Assembly: GCA_011947345.1 (NCBI GenBank)
Contig: JAAVTG010000614.1
Span: 496,001-560,000 of the forward strand
Source of the DNA: Phytophthora quininea
Taxonomy: Eukaryota; Oomycota; Peronosporomycetes; Peronosporales; Peronosporaceae
Direction: 5' to 3'
Length of the DNA stretch: 64,000 bases
Part shown: positions 23,660 to 34,771 of the stretch, one piece after another
Position numbering within the stretch: the stretch's first letter is position 1
Layout: each line of letters opens with the position of its first letter
The notes under the pieces: model-generated
What the model was told of the DNA's origin: nothing
The model's database searches: none
The model's input: only the letters and a program-made list of their open reading frames with translations
Position numbers and translations under genes: made by a program

Positions 23660-25073
23660 CTACATGCTCAGAGCTTCGACTGACAGGTCTCCTACGCCGC
23701 TCTCGTCCTTGTCGTCCTCCGACTCGGATTCCGACTCGTCGTCTTGGTCTTCTTCGTCGATTTCGGGCATTGGGAAGCGAAGAATGGCGGCGACACCGCT
23801 CACTTGGCCCAACTTTTCTCCCGACACGTGCAGACTGCTGAACAGCCGCACAGTGCCGCCGTTGTCGCGGACGTTCTCCACCAAATCGACGTATTTGCGG
23901 CGTGTGGCAATATCCTGCGAGCGGAACAAGGCGTCCGTGATCATGAGCGTCTCGATGGCCATGTTGGCGTTGGCTCGCTCGACATGCTTGAAGCCGTAGT
24001 ACGCGCGGTCCTGGTCGATATGCAGCATGTTGAAGAAGCGCTCCAAGCACTTGACGTCTTCCACCGCCTTGGTGTCAGCCACCTGCGACTGGATCGCGGG
24101 GTCGTTCAGCACTTCGTCCAGCGCATGTTTGTGGCCAGAGGACGAATGGCACAGCACAAACTTGCCCTTGTTCTCGAGGATGAGCTTGTCGTCCTGGCGA
24201 ACCGCCTGCTCAGTCATAAACTTGAAAAAGTCGTCTTTGACGAAGCCTGGACTGGCAAGCAGCACACATTTGACCAACTTAAAGTCAATGTGCTGCTTGA
24301 TAGAGCGCACGATGTTCTCGTAGAACTTCTCAGTGCCCTTGGCGTGCGCCGAGCTGCCTGGACGCTTCTTGGGCACACTCGTCTCGATTTTGGCTCGGAT
24401 CACGGTCATGTCGCCCTTGATCAGACACAAGTGGGCCAGGCCGACCTGCATCACGACAGCCGCCAGTTCTGCCTGCTTGGCGATATCGCAGGCCATCTCG
24501 ATACGCTCGATGGACATGACGTCCCAGCAGTTTTTGGTCAAAGTGAAGTCACGGTTCATCTCCAGATCCAACGTGTGATACGCTCCCAACTGCGTCAAAA
24601 GGAGGGCATCAGCTAGTTGCCGCATCTAAATATGATAGAGTTGATTTGCTGTTGGACGTACACGAACGTATTGGCTCTCCATGACGTTCTTGCCCTTGAT
24701 ACGCAGGACACAAAGCTGCGGGTCGAAATTCACCTGCTCCACCTATTCAACCATGATTGTCAGCATCACCGTGTGATAAAACACTAAATATTATACATCA
24801 CCTCAATCTGTAATGTCATGCGCACTCGCTGGCTGCTGGTGGAGCCCGTCACGCCTTCCTTGACCACCTGTAGTAATAAATACTCGTTTAAGTACGAATC
24901 GGCCATATCTGATCCATTCTGGGGGTCTGCACCTTGCGGATCGTCGTGGTCTTGACCGAATCATTCACGTGGATGAGATTGTAGACGTGCCACATGTCCT
25001 CGGGCTCCTCGGCGCGCAGCACGACAGAGCCGGCGCCGTTCTTCTCGCTGATCTGCTTCTTGAGCAGCTTCAT
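23660..25073 (-). CDS. PELO: Pelota (DOM34), ribosome-rescue factor
   Basis: Pelota with Hbs1 splits stalled ribosomes in no-go and non-stop decay. The ATG at 25073 gives MKLLKKQISEKNGAG and EEPEDMWHVYNL, the family N-terminus. Short exons then carry VRMTLQIE and VNFDPQLCVLRIKGKNV, and the last long exon carries GAYHTLDLEMNRDF, CVLLASPGFVKDDF, SSGHKHALDEVL, DRAYYGFKHVE and LHVSGEKLGQ. The protein ends in an acidic Glu/Asp/Ser tail as in other eukaryotes. Three introns of about 60-80 nt lie between 24.58 and 24.96 kb. No frame errors are needed in the large exon. Confidence 0.94.
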
Positions 25074-25160
25074 CTTGGACCGCTCAGATTCAAAATGAGC
25101 AAATACCGGTATGGATAATGGTAGGTTGATTGTTATGGCTACATATGTGACGTGTGAGAT

Positions 25161-26152
25161 TCATTCACCTGCGCGAGATTGATCAACAGCGTCGGAGATG
25201 TCGACGCCGCGCGACTCGCAGACGCCGAGACCGATAGCGGACCAGTCCAGGTCGCCACGACCTTTAGCTCGTTCGCTGAGGAATCGATCGATGAGTGTGG
25301 TCAGGAATGGCATCGGAACCTGCGCCTCCATTGCCATGTCGTGTGCCAATTGCTGGTCCTTGTAGCCCAGCTCCAATGAAAAGGCTCCTGGACGGTGATC
25401 GCGTTTGGAAACCTTTTGCCCGTATAGATTGTGGACGACCGAGTTCAAGAATGTGCTGCTGTAGAAGTCCATGGCTTGGACGCGATCCACGCCGTTGGCC
25501 TCGAGCAGTGCCAATGCTTCATCCATCGACTCGATTGCCGAGGCGACGAGGAAGTTCCCGCAGAGCTTCACGACGTTGGCCGCTCCTGGGTCTTCCGTGC
25601 TGAACGTCGTAATATTTCCAGTCGTACACTGGCCGAGGAGCTGAGCTGTCTGCTCTACTACAGCAGCATTCGATCCAGATAACACGAAGGTCGCCCTCAT
25701 CGCCTGCATCGCTCCAGCTCCTGCGAGGATGGGAGATGCTACGTAATCGGTTCCTACTACGCGGTGCTTTACGTCCAGGACGCGCGATGTATTCGGGTGG
25801 ATCGTTGAGCAGTTGACGTGCAGCGCTTCAGGCTTCATATTTGCCAGCAGACCCGATCCAAGCTTCGACTTGTCGCCTAAGACAATGCTCATGACGTCTT
25901 CGTCCATCGGAAGAAGCGAGAAAACAGTGCTTGCTTGAGCTGCGACCTCCTCGACACAAGTAGCTGGTCGTGCACCAATCTGAACCAGCCTTTCGACAGC
26001 AGAAGTGTTGGTGTCAAAGCATAGTACATCAACCCATTCTTGATAAAGTTGTGTGCCATGGGAAAGCCGATGTTCCCTAGACCGATAAAGCCCACCCTTG
26101 ATGGCGCGCCGGTGGCGGTGATGAAGCAGCGGAGGTACCCTCGACGCAACAT
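25161..26152 (-). CDS. Beta-hydroxyacid dehydrogenase-like oxidoreductase, tandem copy A
   Basis: Member of the HIBADH/6PGDH-like family of NAD(P)-dependent beta-hydroxyacid dehydrogenases. The start MLRRGYLRCF resembles a mitochondrial presequence. The Rossmann motif GFIGLGNIGFPMAHN follows, and the catalytic Lys and its helix are in AANVVKLCGNFL. The usual DAPVSGG substrate loop reads VASPILAGAGAM, unlike true HIBADH, so the substrate is unknown. One base is missing near 26032 (TTGATG); restoring it gives 330 residues. Copy B, immediately upstream on the same strand, has exactly the same length and about two-thirds identity by eye, indicating tandem duplication. Confidence 0.88.
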
Positions 26153-26276
26153 ATTGAGCAGTGGTATCAAGATATTGTAGATCAAACGTCGCTAGAACAC
26201 TGCACCAGATATTACGGTGGGCTTCGGAAACCTTTTATCTCAAGACTTCTTACTATTGGAGACAGCAGCGTCGTTC

Positions 26277-27268
26277 TCACTTCGGTGGTTGTCCAGCACG
26301 AGAACGCTCAATGGCCTTAGAAACGTCGACACCTCGAGATTCGCAGACGCCAAGACCGATAGCAGACCAGTCAAGATCACTTCGGCCTTTAGCTCGTTCA
26401 CTCAGGAAGCGGTCGATCAGCGTGGACAAGAAGGGCATCGGCACTTGGGCCTCCATGGCCATTTGGTGCGCCAGTCGCTGGTCCTTGTAGCCCAACTCCA
26501 GAGCAAACCCGCCAGGACGGTGGTCACGCTCGGACACACGTTGTCCATAGCCCTTGTGGATGACTGAGTTCATGAACGTGCTGCTGTAGAACTGCATGGC
26601 CTGCACGCGGTCGACGCCGTTGACTTCAAGTAGCGACAGTGCCTCGGCCATGGACTCGATGGCAGTCGCGATCAGAAAGTTACCGCAGAGCTTCACAGCG
26701 TTGGCTGCGCCAGGGTCTTCCGTGCTGAAAGTGGCAACCCGTCCACTCGTGCACTTCTTGACCAGGAGAGAGGCCTTCTCCACAGCAGCAGCGTCTGATC
26801 CAGACAGCACAAAGTTGGCCTGCCTGGCCTCCATCCCGTCGGGTCGAGCGAAAATGGGCGACGCCACGTACGTCGTCTTCGTTGCACGGTGCTTCTGGTC
26901 CAACACCCGCGACGTATTCGGGTGGATGGTCGAGCAGCCAATGTGCAGAGCTCTGGGGGCATATTGCTCAGAAGTCCCGACCCAGACTCTGCTTCGTCGC
27001 CCAGTACGACGCCCGTGACGACTTCGTCTTTGGGCAGCACGGAGAAGATGGTGGTCGTCTCGGCAGCGACCTGCTCGACGCAAGTGGCAGGCTTCGCTCC
27101 GAGCTGCACGAGGCGGTTGACGTTCTCCTGCTTGGTGTCGAAGCAGACGACATCGAGTCCAGCCTTGAGCAGGTTGTGCGCCATAGGAAAGCCCATGTTG
27201 CCTAGGCCGATGAAGCCTACAGTTGCGAATCCACGCCCACCACGGCGAAAAGCAGTTCGGCGTAGCAT
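26277..27268 (-). CDS. Beta-hydroxyacid dehydrogenase-like oxidoreductase, tandem copy B
   Basis: Paralogue of copy A. It begins MLRRTAFRRGGRGFA (mitochondrial-like), then GFIGLGNMGFPMAHNLLKAG and the catalytic AANAVKLCGNFL, and ends SRAGQPPK. The substrate loop reads VASPIFARPDGMEA, closer than copy A to the PVFGRPD-type loop of 6PGDH-like oxidoreductases. A one-base shortfall in the run complementary to GGGGG at 26955-26959 breaks the frame; repaired length is 330 residues, equal to copy A. It diverges from the hAT-derived gene with about 220 bp between starts. The precise reaction cannot be given from sequence. Confidence 0.88.
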
Positions 27269-27487
27269 GTTGACACTGGTCAAGAGCAAATTTACGAGTG
27301 ACAACGTCCCAACTTCGAACTACATGCAGACCTTGCAAGCAAGTGATTCCTACCCGATGACCAGAGGTCTCGCCGAGTGCAGGTACTGCTTGTATTAGTA
27401 GCACCATACGACTGCTAATCGGTATCCAAAGTCGGGGTGTCATCCCCACATCTCGAAAACCTTCCATATCGTTGTCTTCCTTTCACT

Positions 27488-29865
27488 ATGGTTTCCTCAC
27501 CTTTGGTCGTATACCGACAGCTATCGCCATTTACTGGTTTACCGGTTCCGTCCGTCATGGTGAAACGGGGCTCGTCTTCAAGCACGGCGTCGCCCGCGAG
27601 CAGCGGACCCGGCAGCATCTCGGCCGTCTGGGCCTACTTCGACAAGACTCCGACAAAGGACTCGATGTGCAAGTTCTGCGAGCGCGTCGTCAAGGGTCAG
27701 CACAGCTCCAACTTGCTGTCCCACCTGCGCACCGTCGGCCGCACGGACGCCACGCACCAGCAGGCCAACCAAGTCTGCGAGGAGCACCGCGAGACCAAGC
27801 GCAGCCTCAAGCGGCAGAAGACGGTGGTGCGCACTGCTCAGCGTGGTGAGCTGGTGGGTCCCTCGCCCCAGGCAGTGGCGGTGGCTGCTGCAGCGCTCAA
27901 AAGGAGTCTCTCTACGCACAGACCGCTGCTGCTCTTAATAAAGAGCCGAGAGAAGCTGTGGGTGGCTACGCGGTGCAGACAGCGCGGCTCAGTGCAGAGC
28001 AGTTTGCTCAAGACTTAGCGTTCATGGCGCTTATGGACAACTTGCCATTAAACTTCACAGCCAAGCCAGGTATGCAGTACATGATGAACCAGTTATTAGG
28101 GGACAAGAAGTTGCCACTGCCTACTGAAGAAGCTCTGGGAAAAAGCATCCTGTTGCTGCAGGAGAGCGTCTTTTGACAACCAAGATGCTTTTGGGAGAAC
28201 GAACAGCGTGGCGGTGTCGCTGGAAGGCTGGCAGCACCCATCGCCGACCAAGCCAAACCCCACGCAGTACATTGCGGTGAAAGTTCACTTTAGTGTGAGC
28301 TTTAGGATGTTTGAGATTGCAGTGGGGTGCTCTCCACTTGAAGAAGACGCCGGTCCGAACACTGTTAAAGACATAGTGGAGGCATATCTGGAGCGGTTGG
28401 GTATCAAAGACAAGGTGATCGCGTGTGTGAAGGACGACATGTCGACCAAGATGGAGCTCACAGCAAACGACCTCCCGTCTCTCTTTGTGCCCACGAATTT
28501 CGACGGCCGGAGTGTGTCGCCTGACACGGCGCAGAGCACTCTCCTACTCACGTCGGCTGTGCAGCATTTACGTGTCTGCTTGACGAAAAAGTGTTTGCTA
28601 GGGCGTTCCCTGACATGGTACTGCAGGTTGAGGCGTTTGTAGCTCGTCTGGCAGAGAACGATGAGGCGGTGGCATCACTTAGCCGGACATGCCCACTGTT
28701 TAACGTGGAGCTGTCGCCGGAGGGACACGACTCAATGTCGTACTACGAATTTCTGCGTGACTTGTTGGAGCATCTACCTGTGCTGGAGCAGATTGCTCAC
28801 GACCACCTTGTCGAGTACCTCCCCATCACCACCGTCGAGTGTATCGGTTTGCTTGTGAAGAAACTACGCCCGTTTTCTCGGTACTCAGAGGCTTTGGAAG
28901 GTGAAAGGAACAAATCCACCGGCAGTGACAAAGAAGTCAACAAGAATGGCGTTTCAAGCATTTCAACCATCGTCGCAGCACTCGTGGCGTATGCTGAAAA
29001 CCAAGCGCTATCAGCTGCTGAGCGTATTCCAGCTCATCTCGAGCCTCTGACGTGGAAGCGCTTCTTCGAGACCGTGGCCAAGAAACTTCGCGACCATTTC
29101 GCAGCACTGCCCGCCATTTGTTGCGCGGCTACACTCCTTGATCCACGCTACAAGGACCGCGATTACTGCTATTTGTCTCCTAAGGACGAGTGTGAGATTG
29201 GAAAGAAATATCTTCGTCGTCTTCTTACCCTCGACAACGACTCAGTGAGCGATCCCGATGCTTCTGGGCTGTCTGGGGACATGGCGCCCGGTGATGGGGT
29301 GGCTAGAATCACAACGTCAAGCTATGCGGAGCTTGAGAGAAATGACTTGAAATCAGCGAGCCCTACAGGAAATGATGGACTCGGTGATGACGAGGACGAC
29401 GATCTCCTCGCTCACCTTCCGTCGGGATTGTCAAAGGCATCGCAGCAAGGCGATAGTGAGGTAATTGCTACATGGGAGAAGGAGCTGAGTGCCTTCTTGA
29501 GTATTCCTGTTGCAGAACGCAATGTGGACCCTCTGTCATGGTGGAAAATGAACCAGCTGCGTTTCCCGCTCATTGCGCCGTACGCTGAAATGGTGTTATC
29601 GCTTCCAGCAGCAGCGTCAAGTGGTGAGACGATCCGCAACAATGTGTACAACGTGCTCCTTCGTACAGAGGGTCTTGGTCGAGAGGCTGCACTTGCGGAC
29701 AACCCGGCAATGGTGGAAGCTTTCTTGTGCTTCCAAAAGAATAAGGAGCATGCGTTGGAGTGGTTCCGATCAGGTACAATTGTAGTAGCAGAGAATGGAG
29801 GTATGAACTCGGAGCTCGAGAGCAGCAGCAGTGCAGCAAGCTTCAAACACATCGAGAAAGTGTAA
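27488..29865 (+). CDS. hAT-transposase-derived protein with BED-type zinc finger
   Basis: The frame from ATG 27488 (or 27557, MVKRGSSSS) carries a BED-like finger (CKFCERVV...SNLLSHLRT...H). The hAT catalytic core follows in pieces ([27 protein letters not shown] near the usual CCAHxLHL), and the C-terminal dimerisation region reads [20 protein letters not shown]...[13 protein letters not shown]. Repairs are needed in an A-run at 27898 and near 28.17 and 28.59 kb. Where hAT enzymes have the first catalytic Asp (D-x-W), this has SLEGWQ, so catalysis may be lost. I see no terminal inverted repeats. A short in-frame stretch at about 29985-30080 (ALKAQHDKDIDDIF) after a good acceptor could be a last exon. 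A domesticated gene or an old element are both possible. Confidence 0.7.
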
Positions 29866-30099
29866 GTGACACGACTCAACGTGTTACCTTCCGTGCTAGC
29901 TTGCCCTTGAGCACCAGAAGAGCACGGAATGAAGGTAATGAGACTGCGAGGGTGTAAATTGCGTACGAGTTTTCCTCTCTCAGTTCGTGCTGAGGTATCG
30001 GCGGCTCTGAAAGCCCAGCATGACAAGGATATCGACGACATTTTTATCAAATGGAAGTGCATTGGCCAATTCCGATTCTAAAGCCACAACATGTGCCAA

Positions 30100-31606
30100 T
30101 TACTGAGCCCGACTGGGCTCGCTCTTTTCACCCCGGAACCAAGCCTGGATCTCTTCCGTCGTCTTGCCCATAGTCTCCGGTACGCAAAAGGTGAAAAACG
30201 CGACGTAAAGCAACGTGACGGCCATGAACGGCACGAACGAGTAGTCGTCTAGTCCGTCGTTCATGTAGGGAAGACCACGCCGACAAGCAAGTTGCAGATC
30301 CAGTTGATGGCGATGCAGATGGACACGCCGGTGGGTCGCTGCGACGGTGGGAACAAGTCGGACGTCACGCCCCAGATCAGCGGACCGCAGCCGAGTGCGA
30401 ATGACAGCGTGAACGTTGCCGTGAACACCACCGAAAGCGTCGGTACATCGCAGATGTACGCGATCGTAAGCGCCGTCGCACTCAGAAACATACCAGCGGC
30501 ACTTCCGATAAACATCTTCCGGTTGCCGAAGCGCTGGGTGAGCGGGATCAGGGCGACGCTTGGTAGCATCATGAGCAAGTTGTCAATCACCGAGCCGACG
30601 CGGCCATCAGAAATGCCGCCGCGCGCGAAGATTGTGGCCGAGTAGAAGAAGATGGCGTCGATTCCGGTGATTTGCTGTGCGCACGCGACACCAATGGCAA
30701 TGATCAGAGGCTTGCGGTACTTGCGAGAGGTAAGAAGTCCCCACACAGTCAGAGTCTCCTCGGCAGCTTCGGCTGTCTGGGTCGCGGGCTTTTCAAGCCA
30801 CACCATAGCGTGCTCCACACCATCGGGACCGTACAACCGCGAAAGCACCTTCGTTGCATCCGCACGACGACCTTGGGCCAGTAGCCACACGGGACTCTCA
30901 AGCATGAAGAACGGTGCGAGCAACATGAAGCCAACCGAGTTGATCACAGGAAGCCAGCGATCACACGCCACCCGGCTACCGTGTCGGCAAAGAAGAAGAA
31001 GACCACGACCATCAACAAACCAAACGTAAATGAGATCTGAAGACCCAAATGCAGCACTGACTGGAGATGTGGCGGCGAGATTTCTGAGATGTAGCTGCCG
31101 ACGAGACCCGTAGCAGTGCCCGAAGCGAGACCCGACACGAACCGACCAACGATGAACTGCGCGATGTCGAACGACGTGGTCTGGATGATCGTACCGATGA
31201 GCATGATGATGGCGTTGAGGAAGAACACCTTCTTACGCCCGAATCGTTGGGCTAGTGGGCCACAGAACAGACTGCCGAACATGCCACCAACGACCCACAG
31301 GTTCACGGCTGCTGTCCACGAGCCCTTCTGGTGTCCAGGGAACATGATGCACGTGCCATCTACGACTGGGCGCGCATTGCACTCCTCTTCATTGTTGAAT
31401 GTGTTGAGGTTGAGCTGCGACGTCGACCAACCGTATTGGTACGGCTGCAGTAGAGGCACCAGGAACGTGAGCCAGAAGCCGGATGTCAGCTTTACAGCGT
31501 GAGACGCAGTCATCTTGGCATCTTCACCCTTGGGCGGTAGCGTCTTGGGGGTCTTGACGTCGACGTAGACGGCATCCGCCGACTTTGGTTCGTCCATGAC
31601 CACCAT
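30100..31606 (-). CDS. MFS sugar transporter (GLUT-like)
   Basis: Twelve-helix sugar porter of the plasma or internal membrane. From MVVMDEPKS (31606) the first half has LLQPYQYGWSTSQLN, the RFGRKKVFF loop and IVGRFVSGLASG. The second half has CAQQITGIDAIFFYSATIF (the QQxTGxNxxxYY signature), RFGNRKMF and a final PETMGKTTEEIQAWF (family PETKGKTLEEI). Frame repairs are needed near 30965 (G-run) and at GGG 30268-30270, after which the protein reads through to TAA 30100-30102. Length is about 500 residues, normal for the family. The loop between helices 1 and 2 (EEECNARPVVDG) is typical of GLUT-type porters. Substrate not determinable. Confidence 0.88.
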
Positions 31607-33326
31607 CAGGACTGGAAGGAAACGCTTGGGGGAACTGGAACTGCCCGAGAGGAAGCAGATTGAGGAATGAACAAAATGATACGACTGCATAAAGCACTTT
31701 CTGCTTAGATGCCCGCAGCAGGCAGCAAGTGCATGTGGAGCGCCGGTACCGCCGCTTTTGACCCGACTCAACACGCTTTGGTCGTTTCTATGATCACCAC
31801 TGCAGGTCTCCCATTTTTATGGCAATAAACGAAGACCGTCGCTGCATGCGAGCATGTCGGCAATGCCGCGAGGTTGCCGTACCAGCAACTGATCGAAATC
31901 CAGTCAGGGTGTTGGTCATAGTGCTCGCGATTTACACACCTTACCCAACACCCCGTCGAATACTCGACATTATGGTGGTGGGGAGCTCCTGTTTACAAAG
32001 CTGCTTTTTCCTGTCGCTGGTGTACGTTGATCGCAGCCAATGCAGGTAAAGCTGGCAATCGAATCGCTGGTAATCTTAGGTGGCAACCCAGAAATGAGAT
32101 AATATGCAAGTCTACTCATTTACAGCAGCTTAAATTCCTGGGGCTGGACGAGATGCAGACGCTTGCCGTCATCACCCGTGTTATCGTCGGAGCCTCCAGA
32201 CGGTACGCCGACCACCACCGACGCGAGCCCAGCAATCAAAGAGCTTGCCAACTCGTGTCTATCGCGCAATAACTTCTTCCTGCGGTGGATGCGATCTTTG
32301 TGATCGTCAATGCCAAGTCCCACAGTTTGTCCCAAAGTGGTGTATCTGCCGAAGATCGGCAAATGGACGACTTGTAGCATCGACCAAAGCAGACGTGCCC
32401 AGATAAGTACCGATTCACAGCGGAGCTGGTGCGCGGTTGTGCGTTTTTGTGGGGTCGAAGGCGTGTGGATATGGATGGAATCCACATGTGGATGCTCCAG
32501 TCTTGGTCTGCTTGGGGTGCAAAAAGCTGTTGATGATCAAACTGCAACGTGGTGGGCATAAACTCGAGCAAAAACAAGCCCAAACGACGACAGTGATTTC
32601 CGTTGCAGAACACGAGGGGGCTCACCTCATTCCAGAGAGTCCAAGACGTACAAGCACCGGGTGTCCTGTACTAGTACGTCCAACAAACGGAGATTGATAT
32701 TCTGACAAGATATTGATTCTCGGTTGATGAGCTCTGGGCAAGCGCGGTGGGAATCGCAAAGCGTTGCTCTCAACTAAAACCGATGCGGGGTGATTAGTGA
32801 GCCGGGAGACACTCGCGCCTTTATGCGTCTGCCGTTGTGGTATTTTCGCTAATTGCTGCTTACCCACCACCACCCAAGGTACTTCCCACACTTTCGGTGC
32901 TTGTCCAAGCCCGAGGTGTCGGTAGGCTGTGTAGGTGTGCGTACTGCCTTCATTGACGACAGCAACTCCAGCGAAGGACGCTGCTACCACGGTGGCCCGC
33001 GCACGATCTGCATGGTCCATAAGATCGGCAACATCAAGATGTGGACACATGTGACCACTCACTTGATTCCGCTCGGGGTCGTCGATGCGACCATCGTGTC
33101 TGTCCTGCATGGACTCCTAAGAGCGATGAGTGCGTCTAGTGCGACTGCTGGCAGCACGTCGGCGATGAGTGCGCACGCTTGTCGTGGAGTACAGCTTCGA
33201 CATGCTTACTCCTGGCTTGAGCCTCTGACAAGCAATATTCTGTTGCTGCTTTGCAAGATCGGGCCTACAGTAGCGCTTCCTACCCTCCTCGACGTAGCGT
33301 TGCATTGTGGGACAACGAGAGGATCC
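31607..33326. other. Intergenic region without a supported gene
   Basis: About 1.7 kb between the transporter start and the first thioesterase arm. Open frames exist on both strands (for example minus 32622-33110 and plus 32853-33494), but none shows a domain, intron structure or codon signal I trust. The transporter promoter should lie at its left end. At 33327 the sequence switches abruptly into the thioesterase repeat. Confidence 0.5.
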
Positions 33327-34405
33327 CATTCTCCATTTCACCGGCAACTTCCCAAGTCCAAGTCAAATGAGTCGCATCGCGGTTCTCTCCACGCTCCTCG
33401 CAGGCGCTTGCGCCATGGCCAATGCCGCCACCGACGTCTCCAAGCTCCCTGTCTTCTTCTTCCACGGAGTCACCAGCACCTACAAGGCCGGTGACAACTT
33501 TAGCCAACCTTACCGCCGAGGGCCGCACCGTCGTGTCGCTCTCCTTCTGCGACGGCTCGTGCTCCATCGAGTCGCTTCTGACGCAGATCCCGGAGGCTGT
33601 CAGTGCTGTCCGCGAGCACGTCGCCAACAACTCCGTGTTTGACGACGGCTACATCTTCGTGGGCCACTCGCAGGGCGGGCCGATCTCGCGCGCCACCATC
33701 GAAGAGATGGACGACCACAAGGTGGTGCGCTACATCAGCATGGCTGGTCTCCAGAACGGCCAGTTCATCGGCCACAACAAGGTGAACATGTCCATCGCCG
33801 ACGGCGCCACCTTCCTGACCAAGATCGTTCCCGAGGAGGTCTTCAACTACACCAAGTACAGTAGCGACGACTACTACGGCAAGCTCCAGAAAGACTTTAC
33901 GCTCTTCTCGATCGAGAACCCGGACACGCAGTACCAGTACGCGCAGTTCAACAACCAGCGCTGGCCGCAGTTCGGCAGCTGGTCCGTCACCAACAAGTTC
34001 CTGCCGGTGTACAACAACGTGAACCCGTGTCTGCCGGGTGACTCCCAGTGCGTGTACGACCAGCAGCGCCGCAAAGCCAACTTCCTCAAGCTGGAGCAGG
34101 CCCACTTCTTCGCGTCACCGGCCGACAATGTGATCATGCCGTGGCAGAGCTGTCACTTCGGTCGCTACTCGGAGGTGGACACGATCGACGAGATCGAGAC
34201 GCAGTACTTCAACATGTCGATCGTGGACATGCCCGACACGTTGGAGTACACGTCGGACTCGTTCGGGCTGCGTACGCTGGATGAGCGCGGAGGGCTGTTC
34301 CTCCACACGGCTGAGAATGTCTCGCATAGCTGCTGGTCTGCTGACGTGGACGGTTGCGTGTGGAAGGACGTGTACGACCAATACGTTTACCCTGTCTTTG
34401 TTTAG
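33327..34405 (+). repeat. Inverted repeat PPT, left arm
   Basis: Nearly identical to the reverse complement of 34772-35850. Similarity starts about 40 bp before the ATG (CATTTCACCGGCAACTTCCC against CCTTTCACCGGCAACTTCCC) and ends at the stop codon. Sequences outside differ completely. Only a few substitutions and small indels are visible over about 1.07 kb, so the duplication is recent or homogenised. Confidence 0.9.
33367..34405 (+). CDS. PPT1: Secreted palmitoyl-protein thioesterase-like (PPT1 family), copy 1
   Basis: PPT1-family enzymes hydrolyse thioester-linked fatty acids from S-acylated proteins. The ATG at 33367 opens a clear signal peptide (SRIAVLSTLLAGACAMANA). The mature part has LPVFFFHGVT, the nucleophile in GHSQGGPISR, a probable Asp in ASPADNVIMPWQS, and the His in TAENVSHSCW; YTSDSFGLRTLDERG matches the human YTQDRLGLKEMD region. 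Two bases are missing at about 33498 (after GACAACTT), breaking the frame 45 codons in. Otherwise the gene would encode about 346 residues. The sister copy is broken at the same spot by one base, so either an assembly problem or real inactivation is possible. No RXLR motif follows the signal peptide. Confidence 0.85.
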
Positions 34406-34771
34406 AGCACGACTTCGTCTACATGGGTCTCGTCAATTGAACAGTTAACTGCATTTGTGTTGACATCAATTCTGGAAGTTGCCTCTTACATTCGACGCAA
34501 GATGGTGTGGGAAGAGGAAGTAGCCTCTTCCCACAGCATCTTCCGTCGAGTGCCACCGCTGTGCCAAAGTAATCTCCGGAAACCAACCACGTGAATTCAA
34601 TTTGTGGGCACTTTCTGCAAAGACTTTCTGCAGAACTCGAGCAAACAGCACTCCCAAAAACGACTAAGCAGCGAATACTATTTTACTACAACAACGGAAA
34701 GGTTATTCACAAAAACATCCATTCATTTCTCTTTTACATCTCATCTAGGGATCCTTCTTCTTGAGAAGCGC
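34406..34771. other. Spacer between the two inverted thioesterase genes
   Basis: 366 bp between the convergent stops. It contains a 25-bp foldback at 34493-34548 and otherwise A/T-rich sequence of UTR type. No gene. Confidence 0.6.
34493..34548. repeat. 25-bp imperfect foldback (hairpin) with 6-nt loop
   Basis: Arm 34493-34517 (CGACGCAAGATGGTGTGGGA then AGAGG) pairs with arm 34524-34548 with two mismatches around the loop AAGTAG. It sits between two convergent, near-identical genes. It may be a structured 3' element or a trace of the break that made the inverted duplication. Confidence 0.8.

Noticed and set aside
23744..24616. A 290-codon plus-strand frame opposite Pelota
   Set aside because: Exact antisense shadow of the Pelota main exon; Pelota homology is unambiguous.
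32622..33110. 162-codon minus-strand frame upstream of the thioesterase repeat
   Set aside because: No ATG context, domain or intron support; composition alone can explain it.
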